From Mesorhizobium sp. PAMC28654 (GTDB taxonomy: Bacteria; Pseudomonadota; Alphaproteobacteria; Rhizobiales; Rhizobiaceae), in NCBI RefSeq assembly GCF_020616515.1, contig NZ_CP085135.1, positions 2,046,001 through 2,110,000 of the forward strand: a stretch of 64,000 nt of DNA. Direction: 5' to 3'. Both the position numbers and the translations under genes were made by a program. Shown piece by piece: positions 30,145 through 38,398 of the stretch (positions are counted from its first letter, which is position 1; every line of letters begins with the position of its first letter). The notes under the pieces are model-generated. The model saw only the letters and a list, made by a program, of their open reading frames with translations. It was not told the DNA's origin and searched no databases.

Positions 30145-30664
30145 TCCCGAGCATCTGGTCTTCATCGACGAGACCGGAGCCTCGACAAAGATGGCTCGAC
30201 TGCGGGGGCGCACGAAGCGCGGGATGCGGTGCCGATCGCCAATCCCGCATGGCCATTGGAAGACGACGACGTTCACCGGCGCCCTGCGCCTCACTGGCAT
30301 GACCGCGCCAATGGTCCTGGACGGCCCGATGACTGGCGAATGGTTTGTCGCCTATGTCGAGCAGGTTCTCGTGCCGACGCTGCGGCCCGACGATGTCGTG
30401 ATCCTCGACAACCTGCCGGCGCACAAAAGCGCAGCCGCCCGTGTGGCGATCGAAGCAACCGGCGCAAGGATGATGTTCCTCCCGCCCTATTCCCCCGACT
30501 TCAACCCGATCGAGAACGCCTTTTCCAAGCTGAAATCGATTCTACGCAAAGCCGCCGCACGAACCGTCGCGGAATTGTGGGATACCATCAGCGCCGCACT
30601 GCCTTGCTTCACACCAACCGAGTGCGCCAACTACTTCGCCGCAACAGGATATGAGCCGGAATGA
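30098..30664 (+). CDS. IS630-family transposase, OrfB (DDE catalytic part), copy 1
   Basis: The 188-residue RNase-H-fold catalytic part contains LVFIDETGASTKM (first Asp), VVILDNLPAHKS (second Asp) and FLPPYSPDFNPIENAFSKLK (the final acidic residue), the classic IS630/Tc1-mariner D-D-E pattern. It overlaps OrfA by 47 bp and ends just before the right terminal repeat. The open ATG at 30098 may not be used in vivo; fusion to OrfA by frameshift is expected. Confidence 0.9.
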   Translation: MAARRNAWFDAQPDLDPEHLVFIDETGASTKMARLRGRTKRGMRCRSPIPHGHWKTTTFTGALRLTGMTAPMVLDGPMTGEWFVAYVEQVLVPTLRPDDVVILDNLPAHKSAAARVAIEATGARMMFLPPYSPDFNPIENAFSKLKSILRKAAARTVAELWDTISAALPCFTPTECANYFAATGYEPE

Positions 30665-30677
30665 TCAGATTCTGCTC

Positions 30678-31511
30678 TAGTCTGGACCAGCTTCTGATAA
30701 CGGGTAGCGGCATCATGCCGATTGTCAGGGCGACGTATGATAGAAGAACAGGCTGTGTCAGGGTGAGCAAAGTCGGATTCTTGGCTGCAACAACCAAGAA
30801 GAGCGCCGCGACACACCCTAGGGCAACATCCAGCCGGAAATGTTGCCGCGCGAAGATCATATTCATTGACGAAGCAACAAAGAAGTAGGGCGCTACAAGG
30901 AAAATATGAGATAAGCTCATCTGATAAAAGATGATGGGCGGTCCCCCATATGTTGAGAAAAAAATCGCCGCTGCCACGCTCATCACGGCAAGAACGAGAC
31001 TGCATAAGCGACATCCCTTTCTCACGATAACGTATCCGAGGGTCCCCAAAACAATATAGCAAAGTGCCTCAACTGGGAGTGACCAGAGAGAACCGTTGAC
31101 AGCAATAATATGGTTTTGCTGAAATACGCCAGGAAGGAAATAATGTACATTAAGCACAGCGTTTTTTAGGAAGTCAGCGACCAAAGGATTCGCAAAATAT
31201 TCTGCTGTCGGCAAAGCGGAAACCAGCGGGCCAAGCACCAAGGCAGTCAGCAAGGTGCACACTATCAGCCCCGGAAAAATGCGTAACGCTCGCTTCCAGA
31301 AAAAATCAATGAAACTATCGGATCTGCGTAGGCTCTCCGTGACAAGAAAGCCGCTGATGATAAAGAAAATGACTACGCCCATGGAATTGACCGTCGAAGC
31401 GAAGACCGTCGGAACGCTGGGCATTGCGTTCAGCTCGTAGGAGTGACCCCATATAACCAATGTAGCTGCGGAAAACCGCAGAAAATCGAAGCTATTGTTC
31501 TGATGTTCCAT
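30678..31511 (-). pseudogene. Acyltransferase family 3, N-terminal part, cut by IS630 copy 1
   Basis: ATG at 31511 opens 278 codons ending at the TA target. FDFLRFSAATLVIWGHSYEL carries the His-containing N-terminal motif of membrane acyltransferase 3 (OafA/ExoZ type), and several transmembrane helices follow (FFIISGFLVTESLRR among them). The frame stops in the IS. Its missing end (LGDASYGMYLYAFP onward) lies on the opposite strand at 37139-37377. Joining the halves at one TA restores the codon CTA and gives 356 residues, normal for the family. It would O-acetylate a polysaccharide. It is now surely inactive unless the halves rejoin. GC is low for the window. Confidence 0.88.
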
Positions 31512-31615
31512 TGTCCGATGAGGCTCTGTCGACGTTGATCACGTTAATGGGCGGGACAAAACTCTTGCAGGTTTGTATCGCCGGTTCAAGGCTGTTGGTG
31601 CGAAAATAGAAGCGA

Positions 31616-32485
31616 TCAAGAATTTCGCATCAAGATAAGATCTTGATGATTTGCTCCACCCATAGGGTCATAATCAACTATCTCGAAAAAGCGAGCCCAG
31701 TGTTGCATTATATATTCTTTTGTGTGGTAGGTATTCTTATAAAAATCGGGCAGGCCCTCTGTAAGGCCGGCGTTTTCGTTGTAGAAAGCTCCATCTTTCG
31801 CGGCCTTGGTTTGCACATCGGGTGGAAACTGTTGAAGGTAGTTGTCTCCGTGAACCGTAACAATCAAGAATCCACCCGGCTTCGAAGCTCTCTTCAACTC
31901 CGTCAACCATTGATCTTGCATTCGAAGATCCAGGTGGGTGAAGACTGACACCGAGTAGATAAGGTCGAAGTAGGCGGAAGGCAGCGAGCATGGAGGGGTG
32001 TGCGGCAAGAGGATAAAATTTCCGAACCGGGAATAGTTGGCTTTTAACCACTCGATCGCTTCCTGATCGATATCAGCTCCGGCAAGTTCGTGATTGGGTC
32101 GTGTTTCCGCAAACCGGCGCAAAACCCGACCACAACCAACTCCAAAGTCCAGCACCGATTTGCAGTCGTTCAGAGAGAACGATGATCTCGTTAATATGCG
32201 TTCGAAGTCAGCCAGCAGGATGTCCCCGGAGCGTATAAAATCGCTGACATAGCCGCCTACAACTCGGCGCTGGAGGTGCGCAGGCGGGAGTGGCGGTGCG
32301 CCGGCGATCGCCAAGGCCTCACGTAGTTGCGACAACTCGACTTCTATATCTTTGGGCAGGATTTCGACGGTTCGAGTAACCGTCACCGGCGGCACCGGAT
32401 TTGCCGGAAGCAGTGTTAATGGAGAAGCCGTATTAGTCTCGATTTTTCTCCTGCAAGCCCCAAGTTTAGACAATAGCGCCAGCAT
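31616..32485 (-). CDS. Class I SAM-dependent methyltransferase
   Basis: The protein has 289 residues. A 100-residue N-terminal extension precedes motif I SVLDFGVGCGRVLRRFAE, then the acidic loop ELAGADIDQEAIEWL and the post-motif block FDLIYSVSVFTHLDLRMQDQ. This is the Methyltransf_11/25 pattern found in polysaccharide and small-molecule methylases. ATG at 32485. It is flanked by the broken acyltransferase and broken sulfotransferase on the same strand, so these three were probably a decoration set for one glycan. It appears intact. Lower GC than the flanking core genome. Confidence 0.82.
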   Translation of the reverse strand: MLALLSKLGACRRKIETNTASPLTLLPANPVPPVTVTRTVEILPKDIEVELSQLREALAIAGAPPLPPAHLQRRVVGGYVSDFIRSGDILLADFERILTRSSFSLNDCKSVLDFGVGCGRVLRRFAETRPNHELAGADIDQEAIEWLKANYSRFGNFILLPHTPPCSLPSAYFDLIYSVSVFTHLDLRMQDQWLTELKRASKPGGFLIVTVHGDNYLQQFPPDVQTKAAKDGAFYNENAGLTEGLPDFYKNTYHTKEYIMQHWARFFEIVDYDPMGGANHQDLILMRNS

Positions 32486-32596
32486 TGTTGTCGTCCTCTT
32501 CCGATGCGACCGAATCGACGTCGCAACCCGATTTGTTATCTACGGCAAATCCAATCGATCACGTTCTGATTCGCCAGCGAGCAGATGAACGCATTC

Positions 32597-33350
32597 CTAG
32601 CAACTATGAACGGGTGCAAGGGCCGGAGGGGCAAAGTTTGCGTCGAGGACGTTAGGAGCAACGTAACGTTCAAGAACATGTTGATAGAGGGCTAAGTCAA
32701 CGTTGACCAACGAGTAAATGCGGTCGCGCAATGCAACTGGGATTTCACCGAGGGTGGGGCGCGAGTTGGTTACATTCGTATGAGCCATTGCTGCGTCTAC
32801 CGGTAGGCCGAGTTTGGACCTTATCCCCATGGCAACCAGAGGCATGGCTTCCGTCACGCCCACAACCTCGAAGTGTTCTAGGTTCTTGATCGCTTTTTCC
32901 AGCAGTTGGTCAGGAGAGAGATGTGCGTTGGAGTCTCTGGCACTCAGTGTCGTCCCAAAAGCGATTTGCCAAGTTTGCGTGTTGACTGCATCTAGAATTA
33001 TGAGATCATCGCGGCATTCAATAAATTCCTCAAGAGTAAGCCTCTTGGCTAGTCCTGGGCCGTAGGTGGTATCTGGCAGCTCTCTCCAATAATAATAAAG
33101 GCTTATAATTCGATCAAACGGATTTCTAATTACCGTAATTAATTTTCCATCTAATTTTGACGCTATATCGTATCCAATATGACAATCAAAAAGCCTGTAG
33201 TTCTTGATTGCCTCAAGATCAGGCGGAAATTGAGACTCGAATTGTAACGGGCAAACCTTCATGATCGTAAAACGGGCGAAGGGCATCTTTAAGCCAGGTT
33301 CCACCTGTTTTTCCAATATGGACGATCGCGACTTTCGGCGAATCGGACAT
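32597..33350 (-). pseudogene. Sulfotransferase, frameshifted
   Basis: ATG at 33350 opens MSDSPKVAIVHIGKTGGTWL, whose IGKTGGTWL is the 5'-phosphosulfate loop of PAPS-dependent sulfotransferases. That frame ends in a stop after 43 codons. The rest of the protein (FDCHIGYDI, then the 3'-phosphate motif VIRNPFDRIISLYYYW, and a normal C-terminus) continues in the +1 frame to 32597. The two frames switch between about 33215 and 33265, which a single inserted base would explain. No slippery heptamer is visible. The gene is therefore probably dead, or the base is a sequencing error. If active it would have used PAPS from CysNC to sulfate a sugar. Confidence 0.8.
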
Positions 33351-33403
33351 TCCTGATTCCTTTTCGTCCCTGTCGATAAATTGGAATTCGTAACCGTGGT
33401 CAA

Positions 33404-33581
33404 CCGGTCACAGTTAACAAGAGTCGACGAATAGCGTTTGACCCCAATCGCATTTCTGGTTTACCGCTCGCCAGAGTTCGAGACGTGAGGCTGCCCGTCC
33501 GACGCGCAGAGTGGTCCTCCGGTAGCAAGGAGTTGCCACAGATGCATCGGCTTGCTCTTGCGAACTGGCTATGGCACCGAC
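33404..33581. other. Divergent gap between the sulfotransferase and the tandem glycosyltransferase
   Basis: About 180 bp with no gene I can support. It must contain the promoter of the plus-strand glycosyltransferase. Composition returns towards the genome average here. No distinct operator or terminator is visible. Confidence 0.4.
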
Positions 33582-34665
33582 ATGTCCAGGGATCCAATAC
33601 CCATGAAGAATGAGAGGCAGATCGCTGCCATTCCCGCACACGTAGAATATGAAGCGAAGGAGCGACAGCTGCAACTCGAGGTCGAACTGGAGAAGCAGGC
33701 CAATCGCATACAAGCTTTGGAAACCCAGGTTGACGCGCTGAGGGCGCAGATTGCACTTGATAGGCGGGGATACAAGCGCTTCACGCAAGCGGTTCGGCAT
33801 GCTCTAGACCGGTTGCCAGGTGGTTCTCGTCTGATAGGTCTCTATTCAGCTTGGAAGGCACCAAGTCTGTCCGATTTTGCCGTTTCGGCGGATGTTCCAG
33901 AAGCTATTGCGAATCTTGCCGCTGATCGGACAGCCACGCTTTTTTCTGACTGGCACGTTGGCTCTGTCCGGGCCGCCAAGCAAGTTGCAGATGACGGTGA
34001 ATTGGTCGATATCTCGATATCTGTTGTCCTGTACAACAGCTCGCAATGGATAGAAAGCTTCACCTCATCGCTCCTAAGGTCGAACTATCCGCAAGATAAG
34101 ATAAGTGTGGTTTTCGTTGACAATGGGTCCACGGATGACACCGTTGATAAAGTCACGTCGTGGATCCAGAATTTCGGGACAGATTTTTCGGGCGTTACTC
34201 TGCTTCGTCGGAAAAATGACGGCTACGGTGCAGGAAACGACTCAGCCATCGCTCTATGCAAGACAGAGTTTGTTCTGGTGACCAATGTCGACGTAGACTT
34301 TGACCCAGATCTCCTTCGGCGCATCGTCGCGGCGGCTGTTTCTGACAGTGCGGATGTTGGTTGCTGGGAGGCGATGCAAACTCCCTATCAGCATCCTAAG
34401 TATCACGATCCGGTCACGCTCTTGACCAACTGGTGCAGCCACGCCTGCGTGCTGTTTCGGAAATCTGCTTACATTTCCGCGGGTGGATACGAAAAGCGTC
34501 TCTTCATGTATGGAGAGGATGTCGAACTATCATATCGTCTCCGCGCTGCCGGTTGGCGGCTGCGCTACGTACCCTTCGCGCGTCTTGTTCATCACAATGA
34601 CATCAGCGACCAAAAGTTGCGTCCTTTGCAGCTGTCAGGCTCACTCGCCGCAAATGTACTCCTCA
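33582..34665 (+). pseudogene. Tandem family-2 glycosyltransferase, N-terminal part, interrupted by IS5-family copy A
   Basis: ATG at 33582 (33603 also possible). A coiled coil rich in Glu and Gln (about residues 17-60) is followed by a complete GT2 domain: VDISISVVLYNSSQWIESF, VFVDNGSTDDT, the donor loop LVTNVDVDFDPDLL and an acceptor segment with YGEDVELSYRLRAAGWRLRY. It runs into the IS at TCA (34663-34665). Skipping the IS joins codons CTC-CTC-AGG-CAT in frame with the fragment at 35597. The native protein was a two-domain transferase like those that build bacterial surface glycans. Confidence 0.88.
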
Positions 34666-35596
34666 GTGTCTGACCCAAAAAGAAGTTGGGTGATATCAAT
34701 GACTTGTGATTCAATCGGAGTTGCGAAGCCTCGACGGAGCATCACATGTGGACTGATATCACCCGCGCCAAGCATGCCCGAAAGGGACTACGTTATTCAA
34801 GCGATTTGACGGACGCGGAATGGATGGTTCTGGAACCGCTGCTTCCGCCTCGCTCGGCGCTTGGCCGCCCGCCGAAATGGTCGCAGCGGTCTATCATGGA
34901 GGGCGTGTTTTATGTGCTGCGTAGCGGTCTGCCTTGGCGAATGCTGCCCAGGGACTTGCCGCCGGTATCGACGGTGCAGCGCTATTTCTACGCTTGGCGC
35001 GACAGCGGCCTTTGGAACACGATCAACCACCTGCTGCTGGTGGCCGTGCGTGTCGCCGCAGGTCGGGAGGCGTCGCCCAGCGCCGGCGTAATCGACAGCC
35101 AAAGCGTGAAAACCACTGAAAGCGGCGGGCTTTGTGGCTACGATGCGGGCAAGAAGATCAAAGGCCGAAAGCGCCATATCCTGACCGACACCTTGGGCCT
35201 GCTGGTCGGCGCGATCGTCCATACCGCTGACATCCAGGACCGAGACGGCGCCCCCGAGGTTCTGGCTTCTATTCGGGAAAGCTTTCCCTGGCTGCGCCAC
35301 GTCTTCGCCGATGGCGGCTACGCCGGTGAAAAACTCCAGACCGCGCTCAGGGGAAAAGGTGGCTGGACCCTCGAAATCATCAAGCGATCCGACGCCGCAA
35401 AAGGCTTCGTTCTGCTCCCGCGCCGGTGGTGGTGGAACGAACCTTCGCCTGGTTCGGCCGCAACCGACGCCTGTCCAAGGACTTCGAGCAGACCATCGAA
35501 AGCTCCACCGCTTGGCTGCTCCTCGCATCCGTTCAACTCATGACACGGCGCATCGCAAATCCATGATATCCATCAGAAATATTATGAGTCAGACTC
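34666..35596 (+). mobile_element. IS5-family insertion sequence, copy A (defective)
   Basis: The element is 931 bp with ends GTGTCTGACCCA and GAGTCTGACTCA (inverted). The 3-bp target TCA is duplicated on both sides (34663-34665 and 35597-35599) within a CTCAG context. It is 1 bp shorter than copy B at 41407, the missing G lying in a GGTGGGTGG stretch near 35425-35435. The insertion is clean: excision restores the host gene frame. TNA targets fit the IS1031-like branch of IS5. Confidence 0.93.
34746..35566 (+). pseudogene. IS5-family transposase, frameshifted
   Basis: The protein opens MWTDITRAKHARKGLRYSSD and keeps DUF4096-type and DDE segments (VIDSQSVKTTESGG, then HVFADGGYAGEKL). At about 35430 a deleted G shifts the frame after LLPRRW. 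The last third, which in copy B reads VVERTFAWFGRNRRLSKDFE and carries the catalytic Glu, is out of frame. This copy should be unable to transpose itself but could be moved by copy B's enzyme. Confidence 0.9.
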
Positions 35597-36084
35597 TCAG
35601 GCATAGATACGGTCGCCCAATGGACGCATTTGTAGGAGAGGCTCTTCTGAGAGCGTTGAAGGCGACCACTCATGATCGGCAACGACTCCAGGCAGTTGAG
35701 GCGGCAGTTCGAACAGTTCGCAAGCATAGGCGCGCATTTATGGCGACTCGCAAACGCCGAAACAGTTTTTTCCCATTTTCAGGATTCGACTATGACATAA
35801 TCCGTGACGGGGCAATGTTCAGACATAAAGCGGAGCTTTCTCTGAAAGGTTCGCCAACCGTCTCCGTCATAACCAGGACTATGGAGGGAAGGAATTGGCT
35901 TCTTAGGGAAGCAATATCGTCCGTTCTCAATCGAACATATCCAAATATACAACATATAATTGTTGAGGATAAGGGTCAAAGTGCTGAAGGCCTGGTAGAA
36001 CAGGTAAAAAAAGTATATCGGGCGGATATTGTATATTGCAGATCGACAAAGGGAGGTCGGACGGCTGCGGGAAACGCCGGACTA
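35597..36084 (+). pseudogene. Tandem family-2 glycosyltransferase, second domain, truncated by IS630 copy 2
   Basis: This continues the gene at 33582 after the IS5 element: RHRYGRPMDAFVGEALLRAL, a linker with FFPFSGFDYDIIRDG, then a second GT2 domain starting VSVITRTMEGRNWLLREA and HIIVEDKGQS. It ends at GRTAAGNAGL, just before the expected acidic metal-binding motif, where IS630 copy 2 begins at TA (36083-36084). Together the two fragments give 523 codons. The missing 3' end, perhaps 150 or more residues, is nowhere in this window, so material has been lost here. Confidence 0.86.
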
Positions 36085-36176
36085 GAGCAAAATCCGAGCG
36101 GATAGAATCGATAGGGGTTTCGTTGGGATTGGAAATCTGATTCAGCATATCTGCTGGATTCGGAGGCCGGCATGGC

Positions 36177-36605
36177 ATGGCGAAATCCTTATCGGAAGAT
36201 TTGCGGGCTCGGGTGGTCGCAGCGGTTGATGGCGGCCTGTCGCGACGGGCGGCAGCGGCGCGATTTGGCGTGGCGGCGGCAAGCTCGGTGCGTTGGGTCC
36301 GGGAATGGCGCGAGACCGGAGCCACCTGCGCAAAGCCGCAGGGCGGCGACAGGCGGTCCCACCGCGTTGAAGCGTATCGCGACATCATCCTGGCGGCGAT
36401 CGAGAGGCGGGTGGACATCACGCTGGTCGAACTCGCCGAGTTGCTGCGACAGGAGCATGGCGCGTCGTTTGCGACGAGCACGATCTGGCGGTTTCTCGAT
36501 CGTCACTCCATGACCTTCAAAAAAAACGGCGCACGCCAGCGAGCAGGAGCGGCCAGACGTGGCGGCGCGACGAAACGCCTGGTTCGACGCCCAGCCCGAT
36601 CTTGA
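36177..36605 (+). CDS. IS630-family transposase, OrfA, copy 2
   Basis: This is identical in translation to the copy 1 OrfA: two HTH segments and the A8 run near residue 115. Production of full transposase requires a shift into the frame of the following OrfB. Confidence 0.9.
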   Translation: MAKSLSEDLRARVVAAVDGGLSRRAAAARFGVAAASSVRWVREWRETGATCAKPQGGDRRSHRVEAYRDIILAAIERRVDITLVELAELLRQEHGASFATSTIWRFLDRHSMTFKKNGARQRAGAARRGGATKRLVRRPARS

Positions 36606-37125
36606 TCCCGAGCATCTGGTCTTCATCGACGAGACCGGAGCCTCGACAAAGATGGCTCGACTGCGGGGGCGCACGAAGCGCGGGATGCGGTGCCGATCGC
36701 CAATCCCGCATGGCCATTGGAAGACGACGACGTTCACCGGCGCCCTGCGCCTCACTGGCATGACCGCGCCAATGGTCCTGGACGGCCCGATGACTGGCGA
36801 ATGGTTTGTCGCCTATGTCGAGCAGGTTCTCGTGCCGACGCTGCGGCCCGACGATGTCGTGATCCTCGACAACCTGCCGGCGCACAAAAGCGCAGCCGCC
36901 CGTGTGGCGATCGAAGCAACCGGCGCAAGGATGATGTTCCTCCCGCCCTATTCCCCCGACTTCAACCCGATCGAGAACGCCTTTTCCAAGCTGAAATCGA
37001 TTCTACGCAAAGCCGCCGCACGAACCGTCGCGGAATTGTGGGATACCATCAGCGCCGCACTGCCTTGCTTCACACCAACCGAGTGCGCCAACTACTTCGC
37101 CGCAACAGGATATGAGCCGGAATGA
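36559..37125 (+). CDS. IS630-family transposase, OrfB, copy 2
   Basis: This is identical in translation to the copy 1 OrfB, with the FIDETGAS, ILDNLPAH and YSPDFNPIE acidic motifs intact. It overlaps OrfA by 47 bp. Confidence 0.9.
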   Translation: MAARRNAWFDAQPDLDPEHLVFIDETGASTKMARLRGRTKRGMRCRSPIPHGHWKTTTFTGALRLTGMTAPMVLDGPMTGEWFVAYVEQVLVPTLRPDDVVILDNLPAHKSAAARVAIEATGARMMFLPPYSPDFNPIENAFSKLKSILRKAAARTVAELWDTISAALPCFTPTECANYFAATGYEPE

Positions 37126-37138
37126 TCAGATTCTGCTC

Positions 37139-37377
37139 TAGGCGACGCCTCATACGGGATGTACCTCTACGCATTTCCTGTCCAACAGACTTTCGTTCTG
37201 GTGATAGGGACAGGGATATATTTTGAGGCACAACTTTTTCTGAGTCTGTTGGTCGCCGCTGCTCTTGGATACGCATCATGGCATGTGGCGGAAAAACATG
37301 CCCTGAAGCTGAAAGGGGTTTTGCGGCAAATCATATCCAAGCGTGGGCAGAACCAAATTGTCACGGAGACGACGTAG
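37139..37377 (+). pseudogene. Acyltransferase family 3, C-terminal part
   Basis: The fragment begins at the TA target. GGC-GAC-GCC-TCA-TAC-GGG reads GDASYGMYLYAFPVQQTFVL, the conserved GxxSYxxYLxHxP-like block of acyltransferase 3 enzymes, followed by the last transmembrane helix and a stop at 37375-37377. Placed after codon AGA-CTA of the fragment at 30678, it completes one uninterrupted frame (278 + 78 codons). There is no start or ribosome site of its own. It is on the plus strand while the N-terminal half is on the minus strand 5.6 kb away. Confidence 0.88.
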
Positions 37378-37477
37378 AGAATTCTACTTTTCCACCAGCC
37401 GAGCCTATTCGAGTCTCCTCGGCGTCACAGATTTGCAGCTGTGTGTTAAAAGTATCTTCCGTCGGTTTCCTAATCAG

Positions 37478-38398
37478 CTATCGGTCGGCTTCTCCAGAAG
37501 AACCGGCATGCATGTTTTCCTCCACCAGTCGGCGCACCACGCCTTCGGTCGATTCCCGCCAGTTGGGCCCGTTCCACCCGAACGTCGCCGTAAATCTTGC
37601 CGTCGAAAGCCGCGAATTGGCAGGGCGCCGTGCCTTGGTCGGGTAGTCCATGGTAGCAATGTCTCGTACCCGCGCCCAAGGGCCACCAAACGCTTGGCTT
37701 GTATCCAGGATGTGACGGGCGAAGCCACTCCAGGTGGTCTCGCCTGTGCCTGCCAGATGGTAGGTGCCGAACGCGCCGAAATCTTTGTCGCTGCCAATCC
37801 TCGCAGCCACACACAAGATAGCGTCCGCGATATCCAGCGCCGAGGTCGGGTTCCCCCACTGATCTGCCACCACCGCTATCTCGTCGCGCTCGGCTGCGAG
37901 CCGCAGCATGGTTTCTACGAAATTCTTGCCGAACGGGCTGTAGACCCATGCCGTACGCAGGATCAGATGGCGAGGGTTGGACACCGCCACTGCCTGTTCG
38001 CCCGCCAGCTTGGAAGCACCATAGACGCTGCATGGCGCGGGCGGGTCGGTTTCCACATAGGCGCGGCCGGCGGTGCCGTCGAAGACATAGTCGGTCGAAA
38101 GGTGAATGATGGGAATGCCAAGGCGCGCCGTTGCTTCGGCCACCTTGCCTGCGCCCACCGCATTCACGGCAAAGGCTGCCTCGGGTTCGTCCTCGGCCTG
38201 GTCCACTGCTGTGTACGCGGCGGCCGAGACGACAAGATCCGGCCGTGACGCCGCGAGCGCTTCGGCCACGGTTTCCGGCCTCGCCAGATCAAGTTGCGGC
38301 CGCCCGATGGCGATGACCTCCACGCCCGCGCGCGCCTGCGCAAGCTTCAGCAGGCTTCTGGCGACCTGACCCTCGCGCCCGGTGACGACAATCCTCAC
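37478..38398 (-). CDS. rfbD: dTDP-4-dehydrorhamnose reductase
   Basis: This 306-residue SDR enzyme makes the last step to dTDP-L-rhamnose, reducing the 4-keto group with NAD(P)H. The GTG at 38398 overlaps the rfbB stop (GTGA). The N-terminus [15 protein letters not shown] holds the nucleotide loop. [10 protein letters not shown] supplies the catalytic Thr/Ser, [14 protein letters not shown] the Tyr and Lys. Length is normal. It is the last gene of rfbA-C-B-D and of the long exopolysaccharide operon. It converges with the acyltransferase fragment 100 bp away. Confidence 0.95.
   Translation of the reverse strand: MRIVVTGREGQVARSLLKLAQARAGVEVIAIGRPQLDLARPETVAEALAASRPDLVVSAAAYTAVDQAEDEPEAAFAVNAVGAGKVAEATARLGIPIIHLSTDYVFDGTAGRAYVETDPPAPCSVYGASKLAGEQAVAVSNPRHLILRTAWVYSPFGKNFVETMLRLAAERDEIAVVADQWGNPTSALDIADAILCVAARIGSDKDFGAFGTYHLAGTGETTWSGFARHILDTSQAFGGPWARVRDIATMDYPTKARRPANSRLSTARFTATFGWNGPNWRESTEGVVRRLVEENMHAGSSGEADR

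Larger units (their letters stand above)
29624..30677 (+). mobile_element. IS630-family insertion sequence, copy 1
   Basis: The element is 1054 bp, flanked by TA on both sides (29622-29623 and 30678-30679), the family's target. Terminal repeats are GAGCAAAATC at the left and GAGCAGAATC at the right. Two overlapping frames encode an HTH part and a DDE part joined through a run of eight A. Two further copies lie at 36085 (same orientation) and 51617 (opposite). The left flank is the methyltransferase start; the right flank is the 5' part of an acyltransferase gene. Confidence 0.95.
36085..37138 (+). mobile_element. IS630-family insertion sequence, copy 2
   Basis: The 1054-bp element encodes proteins identical to copy 1 and lies in the same orientation, with TA at 36083-36084 and 37139-37140. 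The A run is also eight bases. The left flank is the truncated glycosyltransferase; the right flank is the 3' part of the acyltransferase whose 5' part lies beside copy 1. So the flanks belong to different genes and the element marks a rearrangement. Confidence 0.95.

Noticed and set aside
32597..33403. Reading the sulfotransferase from 33403 as one intact 268-residue gene
   Set aside because: That N-terminus lacks the PAPS 5'-phosphosulfate loop. The loop is present in another frame starting at 33350, so the long frame is an artefact of a frameshift.
29624..37138. IS630 copies 1 and 2 as the ends of a composite transposon
   Set aside because: The copies are in direct orientation, but the outer and inner flanks do not restore a single target gene. 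The acyltransferase halves lie inside copy 1 and outside copy 2, so transposition as a unit does not explain the layout.
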